Positions 21,406 to 32,300 of a stretch of DNA of 64,000 bases are shown one piece after another (within the stretch, counting starts at the first letter, position 1; every line of letters starts with the position of its first letter). Source of the DNA: Channallabes apus. Its lineage: Eukaryota > Chordata > Actinopteri > Siluriformes > Clariidae. The notes below the pieces were generated by a model. It was not told the origin of the DNA. It was given only the letters and a program-made list of their open reading frames with translations, and did not search any database. The stretch spans positions 29,702,804-29,766,803 of the forward strand of contig CM060114.1 in assembly GCA_030522415.1 (NCBI GenBank), read 5' to 3'. The translations under genes and the position numbers were made by a program.

Positions 21406-22185
21406 TCACCTCCTGCTCCTGCGCTTCTTTTGCACTAGTCTTGTAGCGCCGCCTCTTACGTTCTGTATGTCCTGAAGCGCCGCCACGTATGTCCTGTAGC
21501 GCTTAACTTCCTGATCCCTATAATCTATAGGTAAAGTGTCATTCAAAAGAGTCAGTGTTGGATCTGAAATCATAAGGTCTAAAACCCTCTGCATCTCGGC
21601 CTTGTAGTACTCGAGCTGCTGCTCTAGAGACAGAGGGCTGGGGAAGGATGGTATGACTGGAGGACAAAGTGCTTCCATGTCGTGTGAAACAGAAGTGAGT
21701 GGAGGAGCAGAGTAACGGGCAGCGATGCGGTTAATGATTACAACCCATGATGTCTGCTCTGCGTCGTCCTCAGCCTGGAAGAGGATGAGTCTGGAGTCTG
21801 GGGTCATGAGGCACAGCACATGGAGCCTCTTTTTGTGATCCAGAGGGTACGCCACAGCATGATGCAGATTAATGGCATTATTGTCATCTGTCTCGCAAGT
21901 GTCAGATGTATCTTTTTGCAAACGCAGAACCATGCCTTTTAGAACTGCAGTAAAAAGCTTCCATGTTCTCTGACGCTTTATGGTTTTTATCCCATCTTTG
22001 TCCAGAACTCTTTTGCAGATGAGATTTCCTGTCTTGTGGACAGCGGTTGTAGGATTGTTGTCAGTCCCAAATGTTGAACTGCTGCCAGGATCCTCTGGTA
22101 CCGAGGTTTCATTTTCCTTCTCAGTCTGAGATCTTGTTCTTACTTGGATCTCTTCAAGTGGATTTGTTTTATTCTCAGAGAACAT
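21406..22185 (-). CDS. Intronless PSD/EFA6-type PH-domain ORF
   Basis: A 259-residue uninterrupted ORF from the ATG at 22183-22185 to TGA at 21406-21408. The frame is open a little further upstream but has no earlier ATG. Residues about 52-150 form a PH domain of the kind found in PSD (EFA6) Arf6 exchange factors: GNLICKRVLDKDG, WKLFTAVLKGMVLRLQKD, NAINLHHAVAYPLD and LILFQAEDDAEQTSWVVIIN. The C-terminal linker and helical region follow: RIAARYSAPPL, SLEQQLEYYKAEM and VKRYRTYVAALQ, in the order seen after the PH domain in PSD proteins. The Sec7 exchange domain is absent. In PSD genes this region is normally split by introns, so an unbroken copy suggests a retrocopy or a fragment under its own selection. 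No poly(A) tract or flanking duplication was found. Function is unknown; membrane phosphoinositide binding is the family property. Confidence 0.65.
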   Translation of the reverse strand: MFSENKTNPLEEIQVRTRSQTEKENETSVPEDPGSSSTFGTDNNPTTAVHKTGNLICKRVLDKDGIKTIKRQRTWKLFTAVLKGMVLRLQKDTSDTCETDDNNAINLHHAVAYPLDHKKRLHVLCLMTPDSRLILFQAEDDAEQTSWVVIINRIAARYSAPPLTSVSHDMEALCPPVIPSFPSPLSLEQQLEYYKAEMQRVLDLMISDPTLTLLNDTLPIDYRDQEVKRYRTYVAALQDIQNVRGGATRLVQKKRRSRR

Positions 22186-22245
22186 AATTAATTTTAACTG
22201 TTTATAACGACACCCGTACTCGTGACCTGCACTATTCAAGTTCAC

Positions 22246-23332
22246 TCTAAATTCGTCACCAGTCTGTCATTTATGTAACAAGAGAATCAGTGAGAAACCA
22301 GCTGTGATTAAACATACATGCGCTGTGTACTGTATATATGCGTCCTGTTTGTGACATCATCACACACGCCACAGCACCATGACGCCGTTCAAAATCCAGA
22401 CTGTGGCCCTCTCGTGCATGATTGTGCATTTCGACAGACAACGAGGCAACTCAATTCCAGACAACTGACTGCAAATTTCTTCTTCATTGTTATTTTTGTC
22501 TGATTTGGCCAAATATAATTTCATTAACTCGAAGTCTGAGCACTCTGTGGAGCTTCTTTCCAGACAGAACATGTGCTGTTTACCTGATGTTTGTCCAGTC
22601 ACGTGTTTATTACCTGGAGCTTGTGATGGCCAAATGAGGCTTCATGAAGCAAGAAGAGGCTTCAAAGCTGATTAATTTGACAGACGTTTCATTACTTGAA
22701 GACTCATTTATCACACAATTCCATAGCGCCTCCTACTGCTGAAACATGCATTCATTGGGTTTCAGTTATAAACATGTCTCAGTGATGACAATATGACAAA
22801 TGAAAAGGTTTGTGTTCAGTGTTCAGTGCTTAAGTGATGGGACTTGCTATTGAAACCAGAGTTCATGATACAACAGCGACAAAAAATAAAAAAGTGTATT
22901 TTTATGTATAAAAAGTATCTCCACTAGTGTGATTGGCAGTCTTCCTTCTTAAACACACCCTCTCACATGGAAATGAAGATCCAGGTATACCAGTCCCAAC
23001 TGGCATAAGTGAGGATGAAGATGCCCACTCCAGTTATCAAGTAGATCCCCAGTTCATGGAATGCTTGTCTCAGCCAAATACCTGTCCACTTAATGCAATT
23101 TCAATTGTACAATAGGGTGTCTTTCTGCCACAACGAGTACTTCACATTTAATGGAATAAATACGCAATATGAGCAAAAATGCACATCATATTTTTATCAC
23201 AGTTATTGTGAGCATACAAAGTAACAACCATTAAGATGCGCAGCTTATTTCGAGTGACCATTTTGAAAGATTTCCCCAGAGGTTAGGATTAATATTTCTT
23301 ATTTCTCACAAGCTTAATCTTACTGACTAGAC
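22246..23332. other. Intergenic upstream of the PSD-like ORF
   Basis: No repeat or exon recognised. Several short frames on both strands in 22318-22675 overlap each other and show nothing familiar. Confidence 0.35.
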
Positions 23333-23500
23333 ATTGTGGCTATGGGGCCAGGTTGCTAGGCCGACACTCAACCTTCCTCCATTCTCAGGGCTTTGGGACC
23401 AACAACAGCAGCAACCCTGCGGTGCTAGGGTTCAAAGCCATGACACTCCAATCAGTAACCTACTGTATAGCCTCAACCTGATGAGCTAGCAATGGCCTGC
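23333..23500 (-). mobile_element. tRNA-derived SINE fragment
   Basis: Related to 3690-3906 in reverse orientation: GCAACCCTGCGGTGCTAGGG, the box B-like GGTTCAAAGCC, then CAATCAGTAACC and a box A-like end. Strongly diverged. Confidence 0.5.
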
Positions 23501-23683
23501 AAAAATATTTAGTCTTAATTAAACCTAATGAGAATAAAAAGCCCTGTTGGGCACAATGCTGCATTAAAGTGCCACCATAACTTATTATCTAATCATAAAC
23601 TATCTGAAAATATTCAAAAGTGTAAGTTTAACACAGTATATTAATGTTCTGGGTGTTTTTTATTTTAGCCAAATTTTTTTATA

Positions 23684-23860
23684 TTTAGCCAAATCTGCAT
23701 GTCTTTGGACTGTGGGTGGAGACCGAAGTACCTGGAGGAAACCCACCAAGCACAGGGAGAACATGCAAACTTCATGCACACAGACCCAGGGCGAAAATCG
23801 AACCTTCGACCCTGGAAGTGCGAGGTCACATTACTAACCACTACACCACTGTATCGTACA
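23684..23860 (-). mobile_element. tRNA-derived fish SINE, head half
   Basis: Same family as 16290-16626, keeping GCATGTCTTTGGACTGTGGG, GGAGGAAACCCACCAAGCAC, and the tRNA-like head in reverse (AATCGAACC, ACTAACCACTACACCACTG). Confidence 0.8.
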
Positions 23861-23943
23861 TCATTTTTGGAAAGTTTGCAGGATGTGACATTCAAATGTA
23901 ATGTTTAATGTTAAAAAGTGTTTTGAAAAGACATTTTATACTA

Positions 23944-24050
23944 CAGTGGAACCTTGGATTACGAGCATAATTCGTTCCAGAAGTATTCCAAAACACTATC
24001 AAAGCAAAATTTCCCCATAAGAAATAATGGAAACTCAAATTATTAATTTT
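23944..24050. mobile_element. End of the CAGTG..CCT TIR family
   Basis: Starts TA-CAGTGGAACCTTGGATTACG, the same terminus as the elements at 5755 and 44125. The other end cannot be placed confidently. Confidence 0.6.
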
Positions 24051-25477
24051 ACAGCCCAAAAAAATAAATACATAATATTTATTACAAAATAATTAATACA
24101 AAATATGAAGTAAAAATAAGTATAAGTAATTTATTTTAAAGTAAAAACAAAACAAATTAACCTGCACTTTACGTTTAAAAAAGTACAAATAAATCTGTTT
24201 TGTCTGAAAAATTTGCAAGGAGCACGCGCTTCCGTACTGTACACATGCGCTTACAAACAAAAATATAATTTTTTATGCCACACACATGGTCACACATGGC
24301 ATATACTTAAAAAAAAAGAAGAATTAAATAGTCTTGCCTTGCAACATGTTAAACTATTTTGGGTTGAAATAGTTGAAAGTAAATAGTACATGGGTGGAAG
24401 TGAACCTAATCCTTTATGTACACAGTGTTATTAACCCCCACACAGAAACATTTGCCTGATTTTATTGACATTTCTCTCAAGATGAGAGAATATTGTAACT
24501 GACTTCATTTATACTCTATGATATTATATGACATTACCATATACAAGAGTGAAATCTGTAGTCAGACATAAAGGGAGACAGACTGGAGAATTTGTTCTCC
24601 TGAAGTTGAGTGTGAGTTCAACAAAATACAACATAATCCTCATTCATCGCTCATTTATGTTCCTCATTTTCATTTATAAAAGCAAAAATATTTGTACAAA
24701 AAAAATTAAATTGCTGGTTGTTCCTTTACTCTTCCTCTTTTCATTGTTTATGCACTTGTTATTTATGACTCGAGAAAGTCAGACACTTTATTAAGTTTAA
24801 TAACAGTTAGTAATTTTATTATTATATGATATGATATTTTGGAGTGGGGTGTGAACTGGCCACTTTTGATTATGGGGTTTGTAAACTACTTATATGTGCA
24901 CAAATAAATCCTCTACATAATTCCAGTGTATTGCTTTCTACTCTATCTGGCCAAAAAAGTCACAACAATCTAAGATTTCATTCAGTTACCTATAGCTTTT
25001 ATTATAACACACAATGTGATGGTCAGTTCATGCGTGAAAATGATTCCTCATGCTCCCAGAACTACTCTTTCACAGTTTGAGTCCTGGAATATGGCTGTGC
25101 CATCAGGGATAAAAAAAAAATAAAAAAAAGTGATAATCTGGTCATTCAGTACACTCAGGCTGTCAGTTGACTTCATTATATTAACACCTATTAATTTTCT
25201 TGACACTAGACCTGACCAACTGAAGCAACCCGTGATCATAAAACTGTACAGTGGACACTATGCATTGCACATGATTAGTCTCACTAACAAGTTTTCTTCT
25301 GGCCACGCCGTTATTTAATCCCAATCCTGTGAGTTCTCACTGCTTTTGCTCTTACTTCCACTATTAAACATAGCTCTGGTTTCTACTGTTGTTTTTTGCC
25401 ATGCAACTTCACCAAGTCTTTAGGTGATCTTCATTCATATTTTTTCCTTGACCACATCATGCTCAAATGCTATTAAA

Positions 25478-25510
<33 letters not shown>

Positions 25511-25640
25511 GTTTTAATTTTTTAAAAATGCAGCATGCACTAATGTATCATTTGTAGTTTTTTGTGCAAATAAAAGTAATGCAATAGTGCAGACAGTGGG
25601 TCTGTAATGTAACCAGTTAAATATAGTACTGTATATTGTA
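24051..25640. other. Intergenic with GATA microsatellite
   Basis: AT-rich DNA with a GATA array at 25479-25510. No gene or repeat family recognised elsewhere. Confidence 0.4.
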
Positions 25641-25949
25641 GAGATTACTTGATGCAGGGTGGATAATGTGCATGCATCAGAGTTGCATGTGCAACTGTTT
25701 TTTTTTTTTTTTTTGCCTCTCCAACAATTTTGGTGGTAGTTTCAGGGCTCCTGTGTTGATCTTGGGATGTAGCTCAGCTGGACATTTTGCTGAAGCTTGG
25801 TGACCCAGGTTTAATGATAAGACCTCTTCAGTGTGTACCACGACAGAACATCTGACCATCACAGACATGTTGGCATTTGTATTGCAATACTCTTGAACTG
25901 AATGAATTCAAAACTAAGTCAAAACAGGTTTCGTGTCATTTAACCCTGG

Positions 25950-26171
25950 CACATCCTCCTCAGCGCGAGCCGACTGACTCCACTCTATTCGCAAGGTAGT
26001 GAGTGACGTCACGTGCGCGAGACACACGGTAGCCGGAGAGGTAAAGAGAGAGAGGGAGAGAGAGAGGATAAATACCAGCCTGCACTCGGAGTAACGCTAC
26101 TTGTGTTTCCGAAACTGTTATTTGTTTATTCGGTTATTTATTTGTGTGTAAACACCAGCAGCGCTGCGGTG
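25950..26171 (+). promoter_or_regulatory. lgr5 promoter and 5' untranslated region
   Basis: GC and CpG content rise sharply here relative to the flanks. A perfect CRE palindrome TGACGTCA is at 26004-26011 and overlaps a CACGTG E-box at 26010-26015. A GA-rich tract (26041-26066) is followed by GATAAATA at 26067-26074, a possible TATA-like element, about 100 bp before the ATG. These point to transcription start between about 26010 and 26110. Confidence 0.6.
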
Positions 26172-26365
26172 ATGTTGCCGCGTGCGCCTTTAATCCACTG
26201 GCTCGTGCTGCTGCTGCGCTGGTGCTGTGGGTCGCGCGCGCGGACGGTTGACGGCTGCCCGGTACAGTGTAGCTGTGATCAGGACGGAGAGTCTGTGAGA
26301 GTGGACTGTGCGGACCGCGCGCTCACCGCGCTGCCGAGGTCCCTCAGCGCGCGCACCACTTACCT
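26172..26365 (+). CDS. lgr5: lgr5 exon 1: signal peptide and N-terminal cap
   Basis: Encodes residues 1-64 plus two bases of a Leu codon. A hydrophobic stretch ([12 protein letters not shown]) forms the signal peptide core. The cap follows as [18 protein letters not shown] with four cysteines, then the first repeat start [15 protein letters not shown]. The donor is CT|GTGAGT. The reading frame is open upstream to 26013, but only from a GTG, so 26172 is the first ATG; it has a purine at -3. Confidence 0.9.
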
Positions 26366-29300
26366 GTGAGTCTCACCAGCTTCTGCCTCTCTCAGAGTCT
26401 TTAAACTGTTTATCTCCAAGTGTTTATGTCTTTATACCAATTACCTACAGCTGTGCAGGTCTTTAAACTGTTTACCTCTAAGGGTTTGTCTTTAAACTAT
26501 TTATCTCTAAGTGTTTGTGTATTTAAACTATTTATCTCTAAGTGTTTGTGTATTTAAACTATTTATCTCTGTGTTTGTCTTTAAACTGTTTACCTCTAAG
26601 TGTTTATGCCTTTAAACTATTTATCTCTAAGTGTTTATGTCTTTATACCAATTACCTACAGCTGTGCAGGTCTTTAAACTATTTATCACCAAGTGTTTAT
26701 GTCTTTAAACTATTTATCTCTAAGTGTTTGTCTTTAAACTGTTTACCTCTAAGTGTTTATGTCTTTAATCTGTTTACCTCTAAGTGTTTGTGTCTTTAAA
26801 CTATTTATCTCTAAGTGTTTATGTCTTTAAACTGTTTATCTCTAAGTGTTTGTGTCTTTAAACTATTTATCTCTAAGTGTTTATGTCTTTAAACTGTTTA
26901 TCCCCAAGAGTTTATGTCTTTATACCAATTCCCTACAGCTGTGCAGGTCTTTAAACTATTTACCTCTAAGTGTTTATGTCTTTAATCTGTTTACCTCTAA
27001 GTGTTTATGTCTTCAAACTGTTTACCTCTAAGTGTTTGTCTTCAAACTGTTTATCTGAAAGTGTTTATGTCTTTATACCAATTACCTACAGCTGTGCAGG
27101 TCTTTAAACTGTTTACCTCTAAGTGTTTGTCTTTAAACTATTTATCTCTAAGTGTTTATGTCTTTAAACTGTTTACCTCTAAGTGTTTGTGTCTTTAAAC
27201 TATTTATCTCTAAGTGTTTGTCTTTAAACTATTTATCTCTAAGTGTTTATGTCTTTAAACTGTTTACCTCTAAGTCTTTGTCTTTAAACTATTTATCTCT
27301 AAGTGTTTATGTCTTTAAACTGGTTACCTCTAAGTGTTTATGTCTTTAAACTGTTTACCTCTAAGTGTTTGTGTCTTTAAACTATTTATCTCTAAGTGTT
27401 TGTCTTTAAACTATTTATCTCTAAGTGTTTGTGTCTTTAAACTATTTATCTCTAAGTGTTTGTCTTTAAACTATTTATCTCTAAGTGTTTGTCTTTAAAC
27501 TATTTATCTCTAAGTGTTTGTCTTTAAACTATTTATCTCTAAGTGTTTGTGTCTTTAAACTATTTATCTCTAAGTGTTTGTCTTTAAACTATTTATCACC
27601 AAGTGTTTATGTCTTTAAACTATTTATCTCTAAGTGTTTATGTCTTTAAACTATTTATCTCTAAGTGTTTGTGTATTTAAACTATTTATCTCTGTGTTTG
27701 TCTTTAAACTGTTTACCTCTAAGTGTTTATGCCTTTAAACTATTTATCTCTAAGTGTTTATGTCTTTATACCAATTACCTACAGCTGTGCAGGTCTTTAA
27801 ACTATTTATCACCAAGTGTTTATGTCTTTAAACTATTTATCTCTAAGTGTTTGTGTTTAAACTTTTTTATCACCAAGTGTTTGTCTTTAAACTATTTATC
27901 TCTAAGTGTTTGTCTTTAAACTGTTTACCTCTAAGTGTTTATGCCTTTAAACTATTTATCTCTAAGTGTTTATGTCTTTATACCAATTACCTACAGCTGT
28001 GCAGGTCTTTAAACTATTTATCACCAAGTGTTTATGTCTTTAAACTATTTATCTCTAAGTGTTTGTCTTTAAACTTTTTTTTTATCACCAAGTGTTTATG
28101 TCTTTAAACTATTTATCTCTAAGTGTTTGTCTTTAAACTGTTTAGCTCTAAGTGTTTATGTCTTTAAACTGTTTACCTCTAAATGTTTATGTCTTTAAAC
28201 AATTTATCTCTAAGTGTTTGTGTCTTTAAACTATTTATCTCTAAGTGTTTGTGTCTTTAAACTATTTATCTCTAAGTGTTTGTGTCTTTAAACTATTTAT
28301 CTCTAAGTGTTTGTCTTTAAACTATTCATCACCAAGTGTTTATGTCTTTAAACTATTTATCTCTAAGTGTTTATGTCTTTAAACTATTTATCTCTGTGTT
28401 TGTCTTTAAACTATTTATCTCTAAGTGTTTGTCTTTATACCAATTACCTACAGCTGTGCCGGTCTTTAAACTATTTATCACCAAGTGTTTATGTCTTTAA
28501 ACTATTTATCTCTAAGTGTTTGTCTTTAAACTTTTTTATCACCAAGTGTTTATGTCTTTAAACTATTTATCTCTAAGTGTTAGTCTTTAAACTGTTTATC
28601 TCTAAGTGTTTATGTCTTTAAACTATTTATCTCTAAGTGTTTATGTCTTTAAACTATTTATCTCTAAGTGTTTATGTCTTTAAACTATTTATCTCTAAGT
28701 GTTTATGTCTTTAAACTATTTATCTCTAAGTGTTTGTCTTTAAACTGTTTACCTCTAAGTGTTTATGCCTTTAAACTATTTATCTCTAAGTGTTTGTCTT
28801 TAAACAGTTTACCTCTAAGTGTTTATGCCTTTAAACTATTTATCTCTAAGTGTTTATGTCTTTAAACTGTTTACCTCTAAGTGTTTGTCTTTAAACTATT
28901 TATCTCTAAGTGTTTATGTCTTTAAACTATTTATCTCTAAGTGTTTATGTCTTTAAACTGTTTACCTCTAAGTGTTTATATCATTAAAGTATTTATCTCT
29001 AAGTGTTTATGTCTTTAAACTATTTACCTACAACAGTGCAGGTCTTTAAACTCTTTATCCCGAAGTGTGCAGACTTTTATAACATATATCTAAAAGTGTT
29101 TATGTTTTTATGCCAGAGTGTAAGTCTTTATACTATTTATTTCTAAGTATGTATGTCTTTATATCATTTCTCTCCAAGTGTCTGTCTTTAAATAATTTAT
29201 GTTTAAGTATGCACGTCTTCCTACATTTATGTCTAAGTGAGTAATTTTTTATACCATTTTAATCTAAGTATTCATGTCTTGTGTGCAGGTCTTTGTATAA

Positions 29301-32300
29301 TTTCAGTCTAAGTATGTAAGCCTTTAAACCATTAATGTACAAGTTTTCAGGTCTTTATACTTTTTATCTCTAAATATTTGTCTTTATATCAGGTATCTTT
29401 AAGTGTTCAGGTCATTTATACCATTTATTTCCAAGTGTGCAGGTCTTTATACCATTTCTCTCTAAGTGTTTATGTCTTTACTCGCATTGGTACCCGTCAC
29501 TGAGGGGAAAAGAGTTAGAAATAGAAATAGTTAAAAGGTTAAAGCTAAACATCATCTGATCAGTTTTAATGTAATCAGTGATATTGTTTCAGGTTGAAGC
29601 CCATGTCTTTCTCTACAGCAGAACTCTCTGTCTAACTTATTAATACAAAGAAATAAAATGTAGTAAGGTTGAGCAGTTTACGCCTTGTTTACTCTAAGTT
29701 GTACTTCTTTTGTCAGCAGTCAAATAAACACTCCATGTTCAGTAATTGGAGAGTGAATCACAGATGAGAAATCGGAAAAGTAAATTGGATAAAGATGAAG
29801 TTTTATCTTAAAATGACTTTAGCTTGTTAAAATTCACTTATACCACTTCAGTGCTGTTATTTCAGCGGTGAAAATATGAACTAATCCCAGTAAAAATATT
29901 CAGTTCAGCTTTTCTGTATCTATTGGTGCAGGTGTGTGTTTACATCGAGCAAGTAGCTTATTAGTAGCTTATTTTAAAGTAGATTATTAGATATGGTACA
30001 TGACTGAAGTTTTATATTTATTCAAAACCGCGCTAGGTGCTGTGACGTAATCTGCTCATAACATCCTTTCTGTCTCCCAGTGTTTATATCTTTATAGCAT
30101 TTCTCTCTAAGCATTTGTCTTTATACAATTTCTTGCTAAGTGTTTATGTCTTTATACCATTTCCCTCCAAGTGATTAGGCATTATAACAGTTACCTTTGA
30201 GTATTTATGTCTTTATATTGTTTATCTTTAATTATTTATGTCTTTATGCCGTTTATCTGTAAGTATTTTTCTTTATACCATTTATCATTAAGTATTTATA
30301 TCTTTATGCCACTTCTCTCCAAGTATTTGTGTTGTTATGCCACGTCTCTTTAAGTATTTATGTTTCTAGTATTTAAGTATTCAAGTATTTATACTACAGT
30401 ATTTATCTCTAATTTATGTCTTTAACCTAATTATCTTTAAGTTTTTAGGTCTTTATACTATTTTTCCTCTAAGTATTTATACTGTTTATCTCTAAGTATT
30501 TATATCTTTATACTGTTTACCTCTCAGCATTTCAAGATCTCAGGAGTAAAAAAATACGAATGGGAGTAAGTTATCAAAATTATATTCAATTAAAATCCCA
30601 AGGCTGATTGATACAGATAAGAAGTGAAAGCTGATCCCACAGAATTCAGATTGTGGATTAAGTTAACGATGTGTCTAACAGAAGTCCACAGTACATTGCA
30701 TTTGGTTGGAGATGGGGCTACGTAGCTCCAGATCGGTCAGAGTGCCCGTGTTGACCTGTATCCACCACTGAAAGCACCTACAATGGTCACATGAACATCA
30801 GAACTGGAACAAGGAGCAATGGAAAAAGGATGGCCTGATCTGATGAGGAACATGGCAAAGAGTTTATAACATTGATTTAGCTTCCAAATTGTCCGCATCT
30901 CAATCTCAAACATTTTTGATCCATGGAGGCAGTTAGATGACTTAAATGATCTGGTGCTAACATCTTGGTACCAGATATCATATAGCAAACATTTAGAGCT
31001 CTAGTGGAGTCCATGCCTCAATGGTTCATAGCTGTTTTAGTGGCACCAAGGGAGCTATACAATATTAGGCAGGTGGTTTTTATTGTTATAGTTGGGGTTG
31101 AACCTCTGGCAAACATTCTGGAATCACTACACAACCTGGTAAAGCATCAAAGGTGATGGCAGCCTTAACCTCAACAGTTGGTGCACAGGTGTACCTGAGA
31201 TTATACAAATGTTCCTCATCCCCCTGAGAGAAATTAGGTTTGGTGAAGATCATAATGCATCTCGCCACAGAGCAAAGATTGTTTTCTTTGCTTTTCTTCA
31301 GGAAAGGTGTATGAACTCAATGACATGGCCAGCAAAAAGAAATAAACATCTAGAGTGGAAATGAAAAAAACAATGGTTCAGGATGACACTCCGTCCTCGA
31401 AAGCCGATCTGTCAACTGCTATTCGAGAAAGTTAGAACCGCATTAGTGGAAAATTGTTGTACTGTATATATTTTAAATGATTACATCAATTTTTTCTTCA
31501 CACTTTGGTGATTCTGTATTTTTTCCCACTTTACTTAATGTGAAACAAAATATGCCATTAATTAAATTGAACTTGTTTGTGGTATGTATCACAAAGCCAG
31601 AATGTTCAGCTATGAATTATGTGATTTGTTTATTCGATACGAAATGCAAAAAATCTGGAAGTGTGGTGATTCCATCATTATTGCCAGGCTGTAACACAGT
31701 TTTTACAGAAATTACAGTACTTAGTTTATTTATTAGTAATTACAGTACTGTAACACGAGAAGCTCATAATCACTTATTAATTGGTACAATTCTATATATT
31801 TTTTTCTTCTGTCTTTCTTTCTTTTTTCATTAGATTTACCTAAACAAAATGTAAGGAAAGAATTCCTTGTGCCAATTACCTGTGTGTTTACACCAATTAC
31901 AGTAAAATCTCCAGTGTTGATTGAACACTATCAGCTAGACCTATATATAAACACAGTAGGGTTCTTTATAGGGCACTCATTGAAATACTTGGAATTTTGA
32001 ATCTTTTCAAACTTCTCACTCGGAGGACAGCGCTATCCGCTCACAGACACCCCGATTGGCTGTGGAGCCATGATAGGTGTAAAAGCGCTAAGCGCCTTCC
32101 ATCAATCCCCTCTGAGAGAGCTCGGCCAATCAGGCTACGACATCATTCGAGATTCGAACTCGGAATCTCCAAATAATAGGGCGAGCTTGTTACCGCTGCG
32201 TCACTCATAGGTCATTAACTTTTTAAAGTTTCAATTATTATAATTTTTTTTTTAATGTACACACTTTTATGGAAAAATTATGACCCTAGATGGCGGCACG

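Noticed and set aside
26013..26171. N-terminal extension of lgr5 in the same frame
   Set aside because: The frame is open but begins at GTG, runs through promoter-like GA-rich DNA, and would place the signal peptide internally. The ATG at 26172 is preferred.
26542..28865. Series of similar 60-86 codon plus-strand frames rich in Leu, Ser, Phe and Lys
   Set aside because: Each is a translation of the intron-1 minisatellite. Their similarity reflects the DNA repeat, and they lie inside an lgr5 intron.
26395..29480. CRISPR-like array
   Set aside because: Units are contiguous with no unique spacers, and the genome is a vertebrate.
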